Positions 50,003-61,739 of a stretch of DNA of 64,000 nucleotides are shown piece after piece. The notes below the pieces were generated by a model that was not told the DNA's origin, ran no database searches, and saw only the letters and a program-made list of their open reading frames with translations. A program made the position numbers and the translations under genes. Position 1 is the first letter of the stretch. Every line of letters begins with the position of its first letter. The DNA is taken from positions 273,208-337,207 of the forward strand of contig JH154128.1 of NCBI GenBank assembly GCA_000226015.1, in the 5' to 3' direction. Origin of the DNA: Mnemiopsis leidyi. Taxonomy: Eukaryota > Ctenophora > Tentaculata > Lobata > Bolinopsidae.

Positions 50003-50183
50003 TAGTAAAACCTCCATTTACCGGGCCTAACAGGGGAAAGAAAGAAGGCGCAGTAGAGGGACATGGTAAATTGTGGTAAGGTAGGTAGAGATTTTACTGT
50101 ATGGGAGATATCGGAGGTAGGGAGAAGACCCGTTAAATTGAGTGACACGGTAAATAGAGGCATGGTAAATCGAGGTTTTACCA
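50003..50183. mobile_element. Tigger/pogo-like MITE
   Basis: Terminal inverted repeats gtaaaacctccatttacc (50005-50022) and the complement of ggtaaatcgaggttttac (50164-50181) match at 17 of 18 positions. Internal ggtaaat / attttac copies lie between them. About 180 bp, non-coding. The TIR start resembles the pogo/Tigger branch of Tc1-mariner. A TA target duplication is plausible but the exact ends are uncertain. Confidence 0.65.
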
Positions 50184-50307
50184 TGTACTCTGTGGTGATT
50201 ATGAGTAGATACATAATCTTATTTGCCCAAACACATTCATATCAAAACTCATTGAATTTTGATAATTGTTAAAAAGCATCAAACCATATTTCACATAGAG
50301 ATCAACA

Positions 50308-50703
50308 ATGGTATTGCCGTTATCCTTGATCCAGACTGCTGTCGACCATCCAATGTTAATTGAGCTAAAAAATGGGGAAACTTACAATGGAAATTTAGTA
50401 AAGTGTGACACTTGGATGAATATTTACTTGAGAGAAGTTATTTGTACCAGTAAAGACGGTGACCAGTTTTGGAAAATTCCTGAATGTTTCATCAGAGGAA
50501 ATACAATTAAGTACATGAGAATTCCTGACGAGGTTATTGATCTAGTGAAAGATGAGCCAATCAGAAGGCATCAGAACTACCGCAGTGCACGCGGACGAGG
50601 AGGTGCACGTGTTGGTAATCGACCCCAACATGTGCCCAACAAAAAGTCTAAAACTGGGGGTCAGACAGGAGGACGTCCCAAAAGCAAGAAGTCAGACCAG
50701 TGA
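50308..50703 (+). CDS. LSM4: LSM4, U6 snRNA-associated Sm-like protein
   Basis: 131 aa, single exon. LSM4-typical start ([19 protein letters not shown]) with Sm1 motif ([12 protein letters not shown] ... [12 protein letters not shown]) and Sm2 motif ([18 protein letters not shown]), then a basic RG/K-rich tail ([11 protein letters not shown]). LSM4 is a ring subunit of Lsm2-8 (U6 snRNA in the spliceosome) and Lsm1-7 (mRNA decapping). AG dinucleotides at 50297-50300 (catagag) lie 7-9 nt before the ATG. It is the first of the plus-strand run; the next gene is about 1.16 kb on, farther than the others. Confidence 0.95.
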   Translation: MVLPLSLIQTAVDHPMLIELKNGETYNGNLVKCDTWMNIYLREVICTSKDGDQFWKIPECFIRGNTIKYMRIPDEVIDLVKDEPIRRHQNYRSARGRGGARVGNRPQHVPNKKSKTGGQTGGRPKSKKSDQ

Positions 50704-52485
<1,782 letters not shown>

Positions 52486-52737
52486 TTTGAGTTTTAAATG
52501 TTTTTATTTATTGTAACTCTGTGATGTTTTATTAATGATACCGAGTCATTGAATTCTTAATTATGTCTCAGAAAACTGATCGTAGCAGTTTGTAATACTC
52601 TCATGCATTAACCCGAATGTTCATGACATATATTTGACCTGTTTTTCCAATTAAAATTACTTCTTTGTTGAAACATAAAAGTTAATTCAATTTTTCTTAA
52701 GGCAAGGCTCCAGGTTCTTGCGTAAGCGGCATTCAAG

Positions 52738-54168
52738 ATGGCGCCCAAACACAACAATATGGTTTTTGACAGCCATTTCCACAAGGATTGGCAAAGGTAA
52801 GTTGTTTGGTCGTTTTATTTTTTGTTAAAATATTCTGGCCACTCTGTTCAAATATTCTGGCCACTCTTTTGAATTTGACCCAGAACTTTGTTATCTGTGT
52901 TTGCCTCACATGGCTCTCAACGTCAAGATTCTGGAAAATAGATTTATTCGCAATTAAGAGGATATTTTATCTCAGATATTCTCCTAGACACGTCTCAAAC
53001 ACAATGTAATTATTATACCGTATCCTGGGATCGCGATCAATATCATGAATATATTATGTTAATAAATCCTCCGGTTTCAGGTATGTCAAAACCTGGTTCA
53101 ACCAAGCCGGTAAGAAGAAGCGCAGGCGCACAAAACGTATGGAGAAGGCTAAAGCTGTCGCCCCTCGCCCAGTTGCTGGTCTGCTCCGACCAGTTGTGCA
53201 TTGTCAGACTATCAGATACAACGCCCGAGTCAGAGCCGGCCGAGGTTTTACCCTCGACGAACTCAAGGTCGGTAAAATATAGAAATCACTATAATTGAAT
53301 TATAAATTGTTTACTTACCTCATTTGAGGTGAGCTGCCCTGAAAGCTGAATTTGCTTCGTGCTTCCTCCAGAGTTGTGTTTGTGGCTACACACTTGTCGA
53401 TCACAGTCAAAGCTCTGGTAAATTAAAAGAATACGTTTTATTTTGAGAGTTCTTCAAATGTTTAACTCCTCTGAAGACGTATTGGACAATAAGCTATCAA
53501 GAAAATACTGACAATCTGCTAGTGTAACTAAATCATACACTATCTTTTAAGTCTGTGATAGGATGCTAGATGTTAAAAACACAGTTAAAACTATCAATTA
53601 GTTTCAATTAAATGATCTGTGATCAATCAGGCTGCTGGTATCAACAAGAAGCAAGCTCTCTCAATCGGAATTGCTGTTGACCACAGGAGGAAGAACAGGT
53701 CTCAGGAGAGTCTCCAAGCTAATGTTCTCAGACTGAAGGAGTACAAGAGCAGGCTCATCCTCTTCCCACGAAAGGTTTGTTTTAGGGTCGGCTGTCTGGA
53801 TGACAAATTTATTATTAGCTCACGAACATTGTTAGATTAATACACAATACTACTTCCAATACCAATATTACCCATAACTACCCGTTGGACCTAACCCGCA
53901 CATTCTGCAGGCCTCCAAACCCAAGAAGGGAGACAGCACCCAGGCTGAGATCGATGTCGCCACTCAGCTGACCGGACCTGTCCTACCCATCAAACAGACC
54001 TGGCCTGATACCACCGCCAGAGCAATCACGGACGAGGAGAAGAAACAATCTGCTTTCCAGACGATGAGAATGTACAGAGCCAATGTTCGACTTGTTGGAG
54101 TTCGAGAAAAACGAGCCAAGGAAGCCGCCGAGGATGACGGTCTGGGAGTCAAGAAGAAGAAGAAATAA
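52738..54168 (+). CDS. RPL13: Ribosomal protein L13 (eL13)
   Basis: Four exons: 52738-52796, 53081-53267, 53631-53774 and 53911-54168 (215 aa; human 211). Recognised by [45 protein letters not shown] and [16 protein letters not shown] poly-Lys end closes the protein. Component of the 60S subunit. The donor of intron 2 (AAG|GTCGGT) is weak but is the only one that keeps frame and conserved sequence (ELK|AAGINKK). A candidate acceptor (tttttcttaag, AG 52700-52701) precedes a 36-nt leader. RPL8 starts 227 bp after the stop. Confidence 0.95.
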
Positions 54169-54395
54169 TTTATTTCGGTTTTTTATCTTTTATCGATATG
54201 TCTGTGGTCGTTTTCCTTGCGAAAGTATTAAAGTTGAATAGTTTAAAGACAATTTTGATTACACAAAATTGATTACACAAAATATCCGCCTTTTTAAGGA
54301 AAATTAAGTTTTTATCCTTTTTCTGCTCTTGATGAAATCATCATTTTAGTTCAGCTACTCAACATTCCTAACCTTCTCTATTCCAATTTGTAGCG

Positions 54396-55166
54396 ATGGG
54401 TCGCGTCATCAGAGGACAGCGTAAGGGACCCGGAAGCATCTTCAGAGCCCATGTCAAAAAGAGGAAAGGAGCAGTAAAACTGCGAGACATCGACTATGCT
54501 GAGAGGCACGGTTACATCAAGGGAGTTGTCAAGGACATAATCCACGACCCCGGCCGTGGTGCTCCTCTTGCTAAAATACACTTCAGAGATCCCTACAAGT
54601 ACAAGATCAACAAGGAGCTGATCTGTGCCGTTGAGGGCATGTACACTGGCCAGTTCGTGTACTGCGGAAAGAAGGCAACTCTCGGAATCGGGAACTGCCT
54701 GCCCATTGGTCAGCTGCCTGAGGGTACCATCATCTGCAACGTGGAAGCCAAACCCGGCGACAGAGGTAAAATCGCTCGAGCATCAGGTAACTACGGCACT
54801 GTAATCTCCCACAATCCAGACACCGGCAAATCCAGGATCAAATTGCCGTCCGGCTCCAAGAAGGTCCTGGACTCCAAATCCCGAGCAGTTGTCGGCATCA
54901 TCGCCGGAGGTGGTCGTATCGACAAGCCCCTGCTGAAGGCAGGTCGCGCCTATCACAAATACAAGGTCAAACGTAACTGCTGGCCTAAGGTCCGTGGTGT
55001 GGCTATGAACCCTGTGGAGCATCCTCATGGTGGTGGTAACCATCAACATATTGGTCATCCTTCTACTGTTCGCCGAGATACCAGCTCTGGTGCCAAGGTC
55101 GGTTTGATTGCTGCCAGACGTACTGGACGATTGAGAGGTACAAAGAAAGAAGCTAAAGATGCATAA
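54396..55166 (+). CDS. RPL8: Ribosomal protein L8 (uL2)
   Basis: Single exon, 256 aa (human 257). It starts [16 protein letters not shown]. It contains the conserved [20 protein letters not shown] segment near the C-terminus, which in uL2 lies at the peptidyl-transferase region and includes the His hydroxylated in animals. The acceptor (ttctctattccaatttgtag) is 2 nt before the ATG. A polyadenylation signal AATAAA lies at 55238-55243, only about 175 bp before the next ATG. Confidence 0.98.
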   Translation: MGRVIRGQRKGPGSIFRAHVKKRKGAVKLRDIDYAERHGYIKGVVKDIIHDPGRGAPLAKIHFRDPYKYKINKELICAVEGMYTGQFVYCGKKATLGIGNCLPIGQLPEGTIICNVEAKPGDRGKIARASGNYGTVISHNPDTGKSRIKLPSGSKKVLDSKSRAVVGIIAGGGRIDKPLLKAGRAYHKYKVKRNCWPKVRGVAMNPVEHPHGGGNHQHIGHPSTVRRDTSSGAKVGLIAARRTGRLRGTKKEAKDA

Positions 55167-55417
55167 ATTTTAAGTTATTTTTTAGTCATCTACACGCACT
55201 TTTATTGCTTCCCTTTTTTAATTCAAGTGTTTCTACAAATAAATGTCGGTACTCGGTAACAATTGGAAAGTTTAAAAATTGGAAAATTAAAATATAAATT
55301 TAACATGCTATCATTGTCCATGCAATTTTATGTTATTCTGTTTTACCCGCTAAATGCTCTCTCTGAGTTATATTGCTTTACATTATAGCTAAAACTAACG
55401 ACATAAATATCTGTAGG

Positions 55418-56323
55418 ATGTCTGGTGCGGTGAAACGTTCCTATGATGACCAGACTGAGGCAGATAACCAGAATGCCAAACATCAGAAGGTCGACAACCG
55501 CACCAGGATCAAATTCCTCGTCCCTGTGTACACCGCTGGAGCCATCATAGGAGCCAAGGGGGCTGAGATCAGTAAACTAAAGTCTGAGACGAACACGCAA
55601 GTTCATCTCTCTGAAGCTCAAGAATTCTTCCCCGGGACGAGAGAGCGGATAGTCGTGGTTACAGGGATGGAAGAGAACGTTCTAGAAGTGTTCAAGAGGA
55701 TCAGTAACACTCTGAGAACGGAGGAGATCCCCTTCAAGGAGACAGATAGAGGGGACCGGGCTGACAAGAGACGCAAGACGATGAAGTGTCTCGTCCCGGC
55801 CAGTATAGCTGGTAAGATTGTAGGGAAGAAGGGAGAAACTGTACAGAAGTTACAGAACGAACACTCAGTAAAGATTGACGTCACACCCAGCGCTAAAGCT
55901 ATACCCGGCCTGGACGAGCGTGGTGTTGATATCACTGGGGAGCCAGACAACGTGTTCGAGGCAGGGAAGGAAGTACTGCGAATGCTGAACGAGGAACCAG
56001 AAAAACGGATGAGCAGCAGTCTGATCTACAGCTCGTACACAGCCCCGGGCTACCAGTCTGGAGGTTATAACCAGGGTGGGGGAGGGTACAACATGCAGCA
56101 CGGAGGTGGGCATGGTGGATACGGAGGTTACGGGGGCGGTTACCAGCAAGGCTATGGTGGTGGTGGTTATGGTGGTTACCCCCAAGGTGGATATGGCGGT
56201 GGCTATGGAGGATACGGTGGTGGTTACGACGGTGGTTACGGACAGAACAGCTACGGTGGCTACGATAATGGTGGGGCTAGAGGTCGGGGTGGAAGTCGGG
56301 GCAGTGCTAGAGGCCGGAGCTGA
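55418..56323 (+). CDS. hnRNP K / PCBP-like protein with two KH domains and Gly-Tyr-rich tail
   Basis: 301 aa from the ATG at 55418; the frame extends upstream to 55373 but the acceptor ctgtag sits 1 nt before 55418. KH1 (RIKFLVPVYTAGAIIGAKG..., loop GAKG) and KH2 (MKCLVPASIAGKIVGKKG..., loop GKKG) are close to hnRNP K. A long GGY/QGGY tail ending RGRGGSRGSARGRS replaces the third KH domain of vertebrate hnRNP K. Such proteins bind C-rich RNA or DNA in transcription, splicing and translation control. The tail is low-complexity and prion-like. The next gene begins 548 bp after the stop. Confidence 0.88.
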   Translation: MSGAVKRSYDDQTEADNQNAKHQKVDNRTRIKFLVPVYTAGAIIGAKGAEISKLKSETNTQVHLSEAQEFFPGTRERIVVVTGMEENVLEVFKRISNTLRTEEIPFKETDRGDRADKRRKTMKCLVPASIAGKIVGKKGETVQKLQNEHSVKIDVTPSAKAIPGLDERGVDITGEPDNVFEAGKEVLRMLNEEPEKRMSSSLIYSSYTAPGYQSGGYNQGGGGYNMQHGGGHGGYGGYGGGYQQGYGGGGYGGYPQGGYGGGYGGYGGGYDGGYGQNSYGGYDNGGARGRGGSRGSARGRS

Positions 56324-56871
56324 GGTAATTAACTTGATTTCTTTTATTGCACTATATTTTGTTATTTACTATACACCAATTTTTATGCTTTTTAGACAAG
56401 TATATAGTTCATACGATGGATCTTTTATTTGTAATGACTGTTTACTAATTTAAACTTTCAGAGCCGTTTATCTTTTAAATGTAGGCCCTGGTGACGCATT
56501 ATAAACTTTGACATCAAGTGAGAATAGTGACAATTTTTGTATATGCCGCACAGTACATATTCTTGTATAATATTTGTTATCACAACATTTCCATACATAC
56601 TGAACCATAATGTTTTACTGCAATCAGCTAAAATCACGCTGCACGCCTTGCTACAAACAATAATTTTGATTGAATTGTCATGTGTCGTGTTTAAAGCATT
56701 ATTTACCAGAAAACCATATGATTGGAGTGGTAGCATAACTTTAACAAATAACCCCTCACACTGTACTAGATTATGTAGTTGATGTTATCCATAATCAGAT
56801 CCTGCATACTTAAACAGACTAAATCTTCCATTGCTGTCCTTAGCGGCATATCGGCTGCTTCTCTGTCCACA

Positions 56872-57846
56872 ATGGCCGCGGTTCAAGGGGTTGATTTCCA
56901 TAAGGTAAATACTAAACACTAAATAGCTAAAATAGCTAAGTACTAAAGTACTAAATTAGCTGATTACTAACTTAAGTTTCCAAGTAAAGTTCATAAAAAC
57001 TCGGATGAACAGTTCCTAGTTTTCCAACTCATCAAGTTACTTACCCCCGTGCTATTTCAGCTGAACACTGAGACGAAGATAAAAACTTTACCTGATGGAC
57101 CAGAAATAACCGCTAGATCTCTTTGGGAGGAAACCGGAGCTGTTGTTATGATTGTTAGGCGGCCTGGATGAAAGTTCTGTCGCGAGGTAGGACTTTGGAG
57201 AATTTGGCTGAATTCTAATTCTGACTAGAATTCTTGAGACCAATGACTGTATCTAGAAGTTTTTAGTGTAAAAATAAACAATCTCTACAACATTGTAGAC
57301 AAATTAAACCCAATTTACCCTGTTACAGGAAGCTGTTTGGCTGTCCTCAAAAGCTTCGCAGATGGGCACTGTGAAGCTGCATGCTGTAGTAAAGGAGGAT
57401 ATTGACACTGAGATAGAAGATTTTAGGGAATTCTTCAAGGGAGAAATCCATCTTGACGAGAAGGTTAGCACATTTTTAATATTTTCCGTGGATCGAATCA
57501 CCACAACTACGTACTTCTTTTTTCTTGCAACATACACAAACGAATATTGCGTTCAAAGTTCATTGCTCCAAACTGATCAACCAAATCTCCACCACCTCAG
57601 AAAGAATTCTACGGACCACACGAGAGAGTGGGAGGAATGTCTGATCTGATGAGTTTCAAGATGATGGGATCGTACCGCAAGATCAAAGAACCGGGAAACA
57701 TGAAGGGTGAGGGCTGGGTGATGGGAGGTGTGCTGGTAGTTGGTCCTGGTGAGCAGGGTCTCCTATACGAACACATCGAGGCGAAGGTAGCTCAAAGATG
57801 TGACATTGATCAGGTCATGGAGGCAGTCCAGAAAATACCACAGTAG
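56872..57846 (+). CDS. SELENOU: Selenoprotein U-like (PRXL2/FAM213 family) with in-frame TGA = Sec
   Basis: Four exons, all phase 0: 56872-56904, 57061-57186, 57329-57463 and 57601-57846 (179 aa with Sec). Matches PRXL2A: LWEETGAVVMIVRRPG, then VVKEDIDTEIEDFREFFKGEIHLDEK, GEGWVMGGVLVVGPGEQG. After RRPG comes TGA (57169-57171), then KFCRE; PRXL2A has RRPG-C-FLCRE here. The TGA thus takes the first Cys of the CxxC redox pair (UxxC), as in fish SelU. The frame stays open and conserved for over 125 codons after it, ending at TAG 57844-57846, and a SECIS candidate follows. A thioredoxin-like oxidoreductase is predicted. Candidate acceptor AG at 56842-56843, 28 nt before the ATG. Read without Sec it would look truncated. 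Confidence 0.88.
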
Positions 57847-57989
57847 ATACGAGGACTTATCAATTTGAAGTGTGTGCTTTCTTCAGTAAATTATTTAGAT
57901 TTTGATTGAATGTTATATATTGTAAGTTTGAGTGCTACCTACTTTAGGGCTCTGGAGGGAGTTAAAGCAAAGTTTGCCCAACTTGTGTT

Positions 57990-58056
57990 TGAATTACGAT
58001 ATGACGCCAAAATGGGAAAGTTATGTACACCTTTTTGGTTGATATTTTCTACACAC
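57990..58056 (+). promoter_or_regulatory. SECIS element candidate for the SelU-like gene
   Basis: The non-Watson-Crick quartet strands are ATGA (58001-58004) and TGAT (58040-58043). CCAAAA (58007-58012) pairs with TTTTGG (58033-58038), and GG (58014-58015) pairs with CC (58030-58031) across a T-T mismatch. The apical loop starts with unpaired AAA at 58017-58019, 12 nt after ATGA, as expected for eukaryotic SECIS. The lower helix is weak. It lies about 155 bp after the stop codon, in the 3' UTR. No folding program was run. Confidence 0.72.
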
Positions 58057-58401
58057 GCTTTAACACTTTCATATTGCCCTTTGTAATTGCCATTCTTACT
58101 TAACTTTTCTATGTTACTTGCTCATTAAATTTATATATTTCTTTAGTTAAATGTTAATTCTTTGTATTAGCCATAGGATTTGATTTTGGTTTGATTGATA
58201 TTTGTATAGCTTGATTATTAAAGGTTCCATTGTCTATATTTTTAAGAGATATTCGTATAATCATCTTGATTTGATTGCTCACTAATGATGAATAATAATA
58301 AAATAAATAATAAATAATGATGCCAGCATCATCACACATAATCACGCAAAATATCAAAATAAATTTACAAATTGTTAAAATCTAAAAAAGATATGAAAAA
58401 T

Positions 58402-58760
58402 CTAATGAATGTTTATAAATCTCTTCTGAGCAACAATAGGATTATCCTTAAGATAAGTATTATGCTTTAACTTATTCTCCAAATAATTTACACCTTCTAT
58501 TTTATTTAAAACTTCATCAGAGATTTCCCAAAAGTTTCCCACACCACATATACCCAAAGCTTTAGTTTTACACTTAAACACTTCTAAATTGGATTTAAAA
58601 ACGTTTAAACTAGAAGAAATCTTAACCTCAATAGGTAACTTATTCCATATCAACATAACTCTATCATTTAAAAAATTTCTTCTGATTCTATTGATCTTTG
58701 AATCTTTACTCTTTCCTGGTTTACAAAGAACATTTAATCCAGATCTACTAAAATTTATGA
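58402..58760 (-). mobile_element. LINE 3'-end fragment (CR1/Jockey-like)
   Basis: Minus-strand frame reading RIRRNFLNDRVMLIWNKLP followed by IEVKISSSLNVFKSNLEVFK, the typical C-terminus after reverse transcriptase in CR1/Jockey-like elements. An AT-rich (ATT)n-like tail follows at about 58270-58320. Severely 5' truncated. It separates the SelU-like gene from RPL7A. Confidence 0.75.
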
Positions 58761-58997
58761 TGAATTATAAATTTATCCTTAAAAGCATAATCTTTTTATC
58801 CGGTTGTGGTAATGTTGCTGTACATATGCTGATGCATGCACTCGAAAATAAAGGTGTTTAAGTTTTAGACTTACTTATTCAATTCCAACTTTAAGTTCTA
58901 TGCAAGCTAAACTTCCATACTTACCAACCATCCGTCGGTATATAGAAATAAGTTATTTACACATTTTCAGCAATTCACCTGTTTTTCTTTCCTAGGT

Positions 58998-59189
58998 ATG
59001 AGAAATGTTCGCCGAGTCTGCAGTTCTATCGTTTCTACTGCAATAAGACAACAAAGTCTAAGATACAATGTCTTAGAACATTCCCAGATCAGATCATATC
59101 AGATTCTATCAGCACCCAGCCTTTGTTTATCAGACTCAGCCCAGAAGTTAAGCTTATCTGGCTTCATATCCCGACTTTTTGTTCCTTGA
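58998..59189 (+). CDS. Possible first exon or small protein with mitochondrial-type N-terminus
   Basis: 63-codon frame starting 2 nt after a strong acceptor (gtttttctttcctag|gtATG), the same layout as the neighbouring ribosomal genes. The first 35 residues are Arg/Ser-rich without acidic residues (MRNVRRVCSSIVSTAIRQQS), like a mitochondrial presequence. The end is SGFISRLFVP. No family recognised; it may splice onward or be chance. Confidence 0.3.
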   Translation: MRNVRRVCSSIVSTAIRQQSLRYNVLEHSQIRSYQILSAPSLCLSDSAQKLSLSGFISRLFVP

Positions 59190-59397
59190 TAATGGTTAAT
59201 CAAGGTCAGGGCTAAGTTTTGCTCGTGATTTGTCTTGACCTGGTAATTCGAACTCCAAACCCAAGCAGATATTGTATGACACAGTTGTGATAAAGTTCTA
59301 CGTCATTTCTGTCGATAAAGTTCTGCTTGAAAATGATTCCATAATCCAGATCTGTTAATTTTGACGAAATGGTCCCAGCAGATGCACCATTCTAGCC

Positions 59398-59419
59398 CCC
59401 TCACGTACTTTTTCGTGAG
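59398..59419. other. Short perfect hairpin
   Basis: cctcacg / cgtgagg, a 7-bp stem with an 8-nt loop, T-rich. Could form in RNA on either strand; no partner gene evident. Confidence 0.4.
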
Positions 59420-59584
59420 GCGCAAAGAAATTAACTCTAGACCAAGGCCTTACGATTGGGCATCTGCGATAGTTTTTTGAGCGCGCGTTTACGCGCTTCT
59501 TGATATCGTACATTTGACATGACTACACAAATTTTCATACTTCTGAACCTAGTCCTTAATAGGAAGGAAGGAATGAACTAAAGT

Positions 59585-59986
59585 GTGATGACGAAGGTTC
59601 CAAAACTCTGGTTTGTTCAGCTGATTGACGTACTGAAAGGTAAACCTCGAGGGTTGCAAGCTTTAGCCAGAGACTTAGGTCTTGATAGAGTATACGAGCC
59701 AACGATAGTGCCAAATACTCCGACTAACAATCAGACCTTGGAAAGTCTTGGATCTCTTGTTCACATTCAACCCTTAGTCATTGCTCCTAACCCGTACCCT
59801 TATGCAGACCATCCTTTTCTCGCCCCTAATGGTGTGTTTTATCCTTCTGCCGACAGACTTTTACCCATTCACCATAAGTATGGCAACACATCTGAGTTTA
59901 TAGATTTCCCCTCTTCTACTCATCAGTCAGTTAAAAGCGAAATTTTGTCGAAGTATGACGACATATTTAAGGATGATGCAGGCTGA
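59585..59986 (+). CDS. Unrecognised 133-aa ORF
   Basis: Open frame MMTKVPKLWFVQLIDVLKGK ... ending SEILSKYDDIFKDDAG. Composition is protein-like, with a Pro/Asn/His-rich middle (PNPYPYADHPFLAPNG). No acceptor directly precedes the ATG, unlike its neighbours. No family is recognised; the last residues resemble linkers in retroelement polyproteins, but that is too thin for a call. An AATAAA-type signal lies near 60091. Confidence 0.35.
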   Translation: MMTKVPKLWFVQLIDVLKGKPRGLQALARDLGLDRVYEPTIVPNTPTNNQTLESLGSLVHIQPLVIAPNPYPYADHPFLAPNGVFYPSADRLLPIHHKYGNTSEFIDFPSSTHQSVKSEILSKYDDIFKDDAG

Positions 59987-60267
59987 TATTTTGTTATGCC
60001 TATTTAAGAGGATAATTTTGGTGAGATACGTTTCCTGCCTTTAATGTTAGCAGAAAGTTTTTATTTTCGTAATTGTGTAAATATATTTATAATAAAAATT
60101 TGTTCGATTTTCAATGCTCTCTAGTTTTGTCCGTTGTTTGTTATTGAGCGGATCATCTTATCCGTCGATGTCATGTCAGTTTATTCAATTTATATTATAT
60201 CCCACTCGTATGAATTAGGCGAAAATAATCGATATATTAATGCTAATCTCAAATATTCTAGGCTAGG

Positions 60268-60975
60268 ATGCCCAAGGTCAAAAAAGTGAAGAAGACTCCG
60301 GCAGTCCCTGCTTTTAATGCTGCCAAATCTTCTAAGAAAACTTCAAACCCCCTGATCGAGAAGCGATCTAAGAATTTCAGCATTGGTGGAGACATCCAGC
60401 CCAAGAGGGACTTAAGGAGATTCGTCAAATGGCCGAAATATATCCGCCTGCAACGTCAGAGGAAGACTCTTTACCAGCGACTGAAGGTTCCTCCCAGTGT
60501 CAACCAGTTCACACAAACCCTGGACAAGCAGACCGCCACTAACCTTTTCAAACTCCTCAAGAAGTACAAGCCAGAGACTGCCGCCGAGAAGAAAGACCGT
60601 CTGAAGAGCATGGCCGACAGCGGCAAGACCGAAGCTGGCAAGAAGCCAACTGTCGTGAAGTTCGGTCTGAACCACGTGACTGCCCTGGTAGAGAAGAAGA
60701 AGGCTCAGCTGGTCGTGATTGCTCACGATGTCGACCCTATCGAGCTTGTCGTGTGGATGCCTGCCCTCTGCAGGAAGATGAACATCCCCTACTGCATCGT
60801 CAAGGGCAAGGCTCGTCTCGGACAAGTTGTTCATAAGAAGACAGCTGCTGTTCTGGCTATCACCTCCGTCAAAGCAGAGGATAAGAACGCTCTCAACAAC
60901 CTGGTGTCCTCAGTCACTACTAATTATAACGACAGATTTGATGAAATCAGAAAAACGTGGGGCGGTGGCAAATAA
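60268..60975 (+). CDS. RPL7A: Ribosomal protein L7a (eL8), short C-terminus
   Basis: 235 aa single exon. Recognised by [40 protein letters not shown] and the L7Ae RNA-binding core [20 protein letters not shown] ... [13 protein letters not shown]. It ends at [17 protein letters not shown]; the human protein (266 aa) goes on for a basic [20 protein letters not shown]-type tail, absent here. No in-frame downstream exon is visible and a poly(A) signal lies at 61036-61041. Tandem acceptors (ttctag|gctag|g) precede the ATG. Confidence 0.95.
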   Translation: MPKVKKVKKTPAVPAFNAAKSSKKTSNPLIEKRSKNFSIGGDIQPKRDLRRFVKWPKYIRLQRQRKTLYQRLKVPPSVNQFTQTLDKQTATNLFKLLKKYKPETAAEKKDRLKSMADSGKTEAGKKPTVVKFGLNHVTALVEKKKAQLVVIAHDVDPIELVVWMPALCRKMNIPYCIVKGKARLGQVVHKKTAAVLAITSVKAEDKNALNNLVSSVTTNYNDRFDEIRKTWGGGK

Positions 60976-61382
60976 ATTCTAATTTATACCATTTTATCTT
61001 ACTACCTTGTGTTTTACTGCTCTCCAGAGTGATTTAATAAACTAGGCTTAAAATTTCACATATACTCAAGGTTCAATCTCGATGGTAATTCCCCTTGGTG
61101 AATGAGTTGTGTTCTCCTGGGTTTTAACACATCGAAAATGAACACATCTACTTCACCCCTTACAGCTAGCCTGCTGCAAGGGTTTTGCATGATGTTACAT
61201 TGTGACTTTAGTCCGCAAATTGTTTTTAGGGAATCAGAAAATAAAATGAATACTAATTTAAACCTGTTTCTTGGAAAATGTAACGCCATGTTTCCTTTCT
61301 TGATTAGTAATTTGGAGATATTACGAGTTAATGAATTTTCTAACAATTCAACACATTTCTAATTCAACACATTTCTCTAGGC

Positions 61383-61730
61383 ATGCCTCCCAAGAAAGCT
61401 GCCGCCCCCGCCAAGGGAGGAAAAGACAAGCCAGCAAAGGCCAAATCTGGAGGAAAAGCAAAGAAGAAGAAGTGGTCCAAAGGAAAATCCAGGGACAAGC
61501 TGAACAATGCCCCCCTCTTTGACAAATCAACCTACGCCAAGCTTGTGGATGAGGTCCCCAAATACAAACTTATCACACCTTCTATCGTATCAGAGCGACT
61601 TAAAGTCAGGGGTTCCTTGGCCAGATTCGGACTAAAGGAGTTGCACGAGAAAGGACTTATCAAATTGGTGGACCAGCACGGATCTCAAGTTATTTACACC
61701 AGAAACTCAAATGAGGGATTAGAAGACTAA
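61383..61730 (+). CDS. RPS25: Ribosomal protein S25 (eS25)
   Basis: 115 aa single exon (human 125). Lys/Ala-rich start with [20 protein letters not shown], then [39 protein letters not shown]. 40S subunit protein near the E site, used in IRES initiation. The acceptor catttctctag is 2 nt before the ATG. It starts 407 bp after RPL7A. Confidence 0.97.
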   Translation: MPPKKAAAPAKGGKDKPAKAKSGGKAKKKKWSKGKSRDKLNNAPLFDKSTYAKLVDEVPKYKLITPSIVSERLKVRGSLARFGLKELHEKGLIKLVDQHGSQVIYTRNSNEGLED

Positions 61731-61739
61731 TTGCTTTAA

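Noticed and set aside
55373-55417. Upstream start for the hnRNP K-like protein
   Set aside because: The extra 15 residues lie before a splice acceptor that ends 1 nt before the ATG at 55418, as in neighbouring genes.
56076-56453. 125-codon frame over the end of the hnRNP K-like gene
   Set aside because: Shadow of the GGY-repeat coding frame in another phase.
57169-57171. TGA as a true stop, making the SelU-like locus a pseudogene
   Set aside because: It falls exactly on the family Cys position, all later exons stay open, in phase and conserved, and a SECIS candidate follows.
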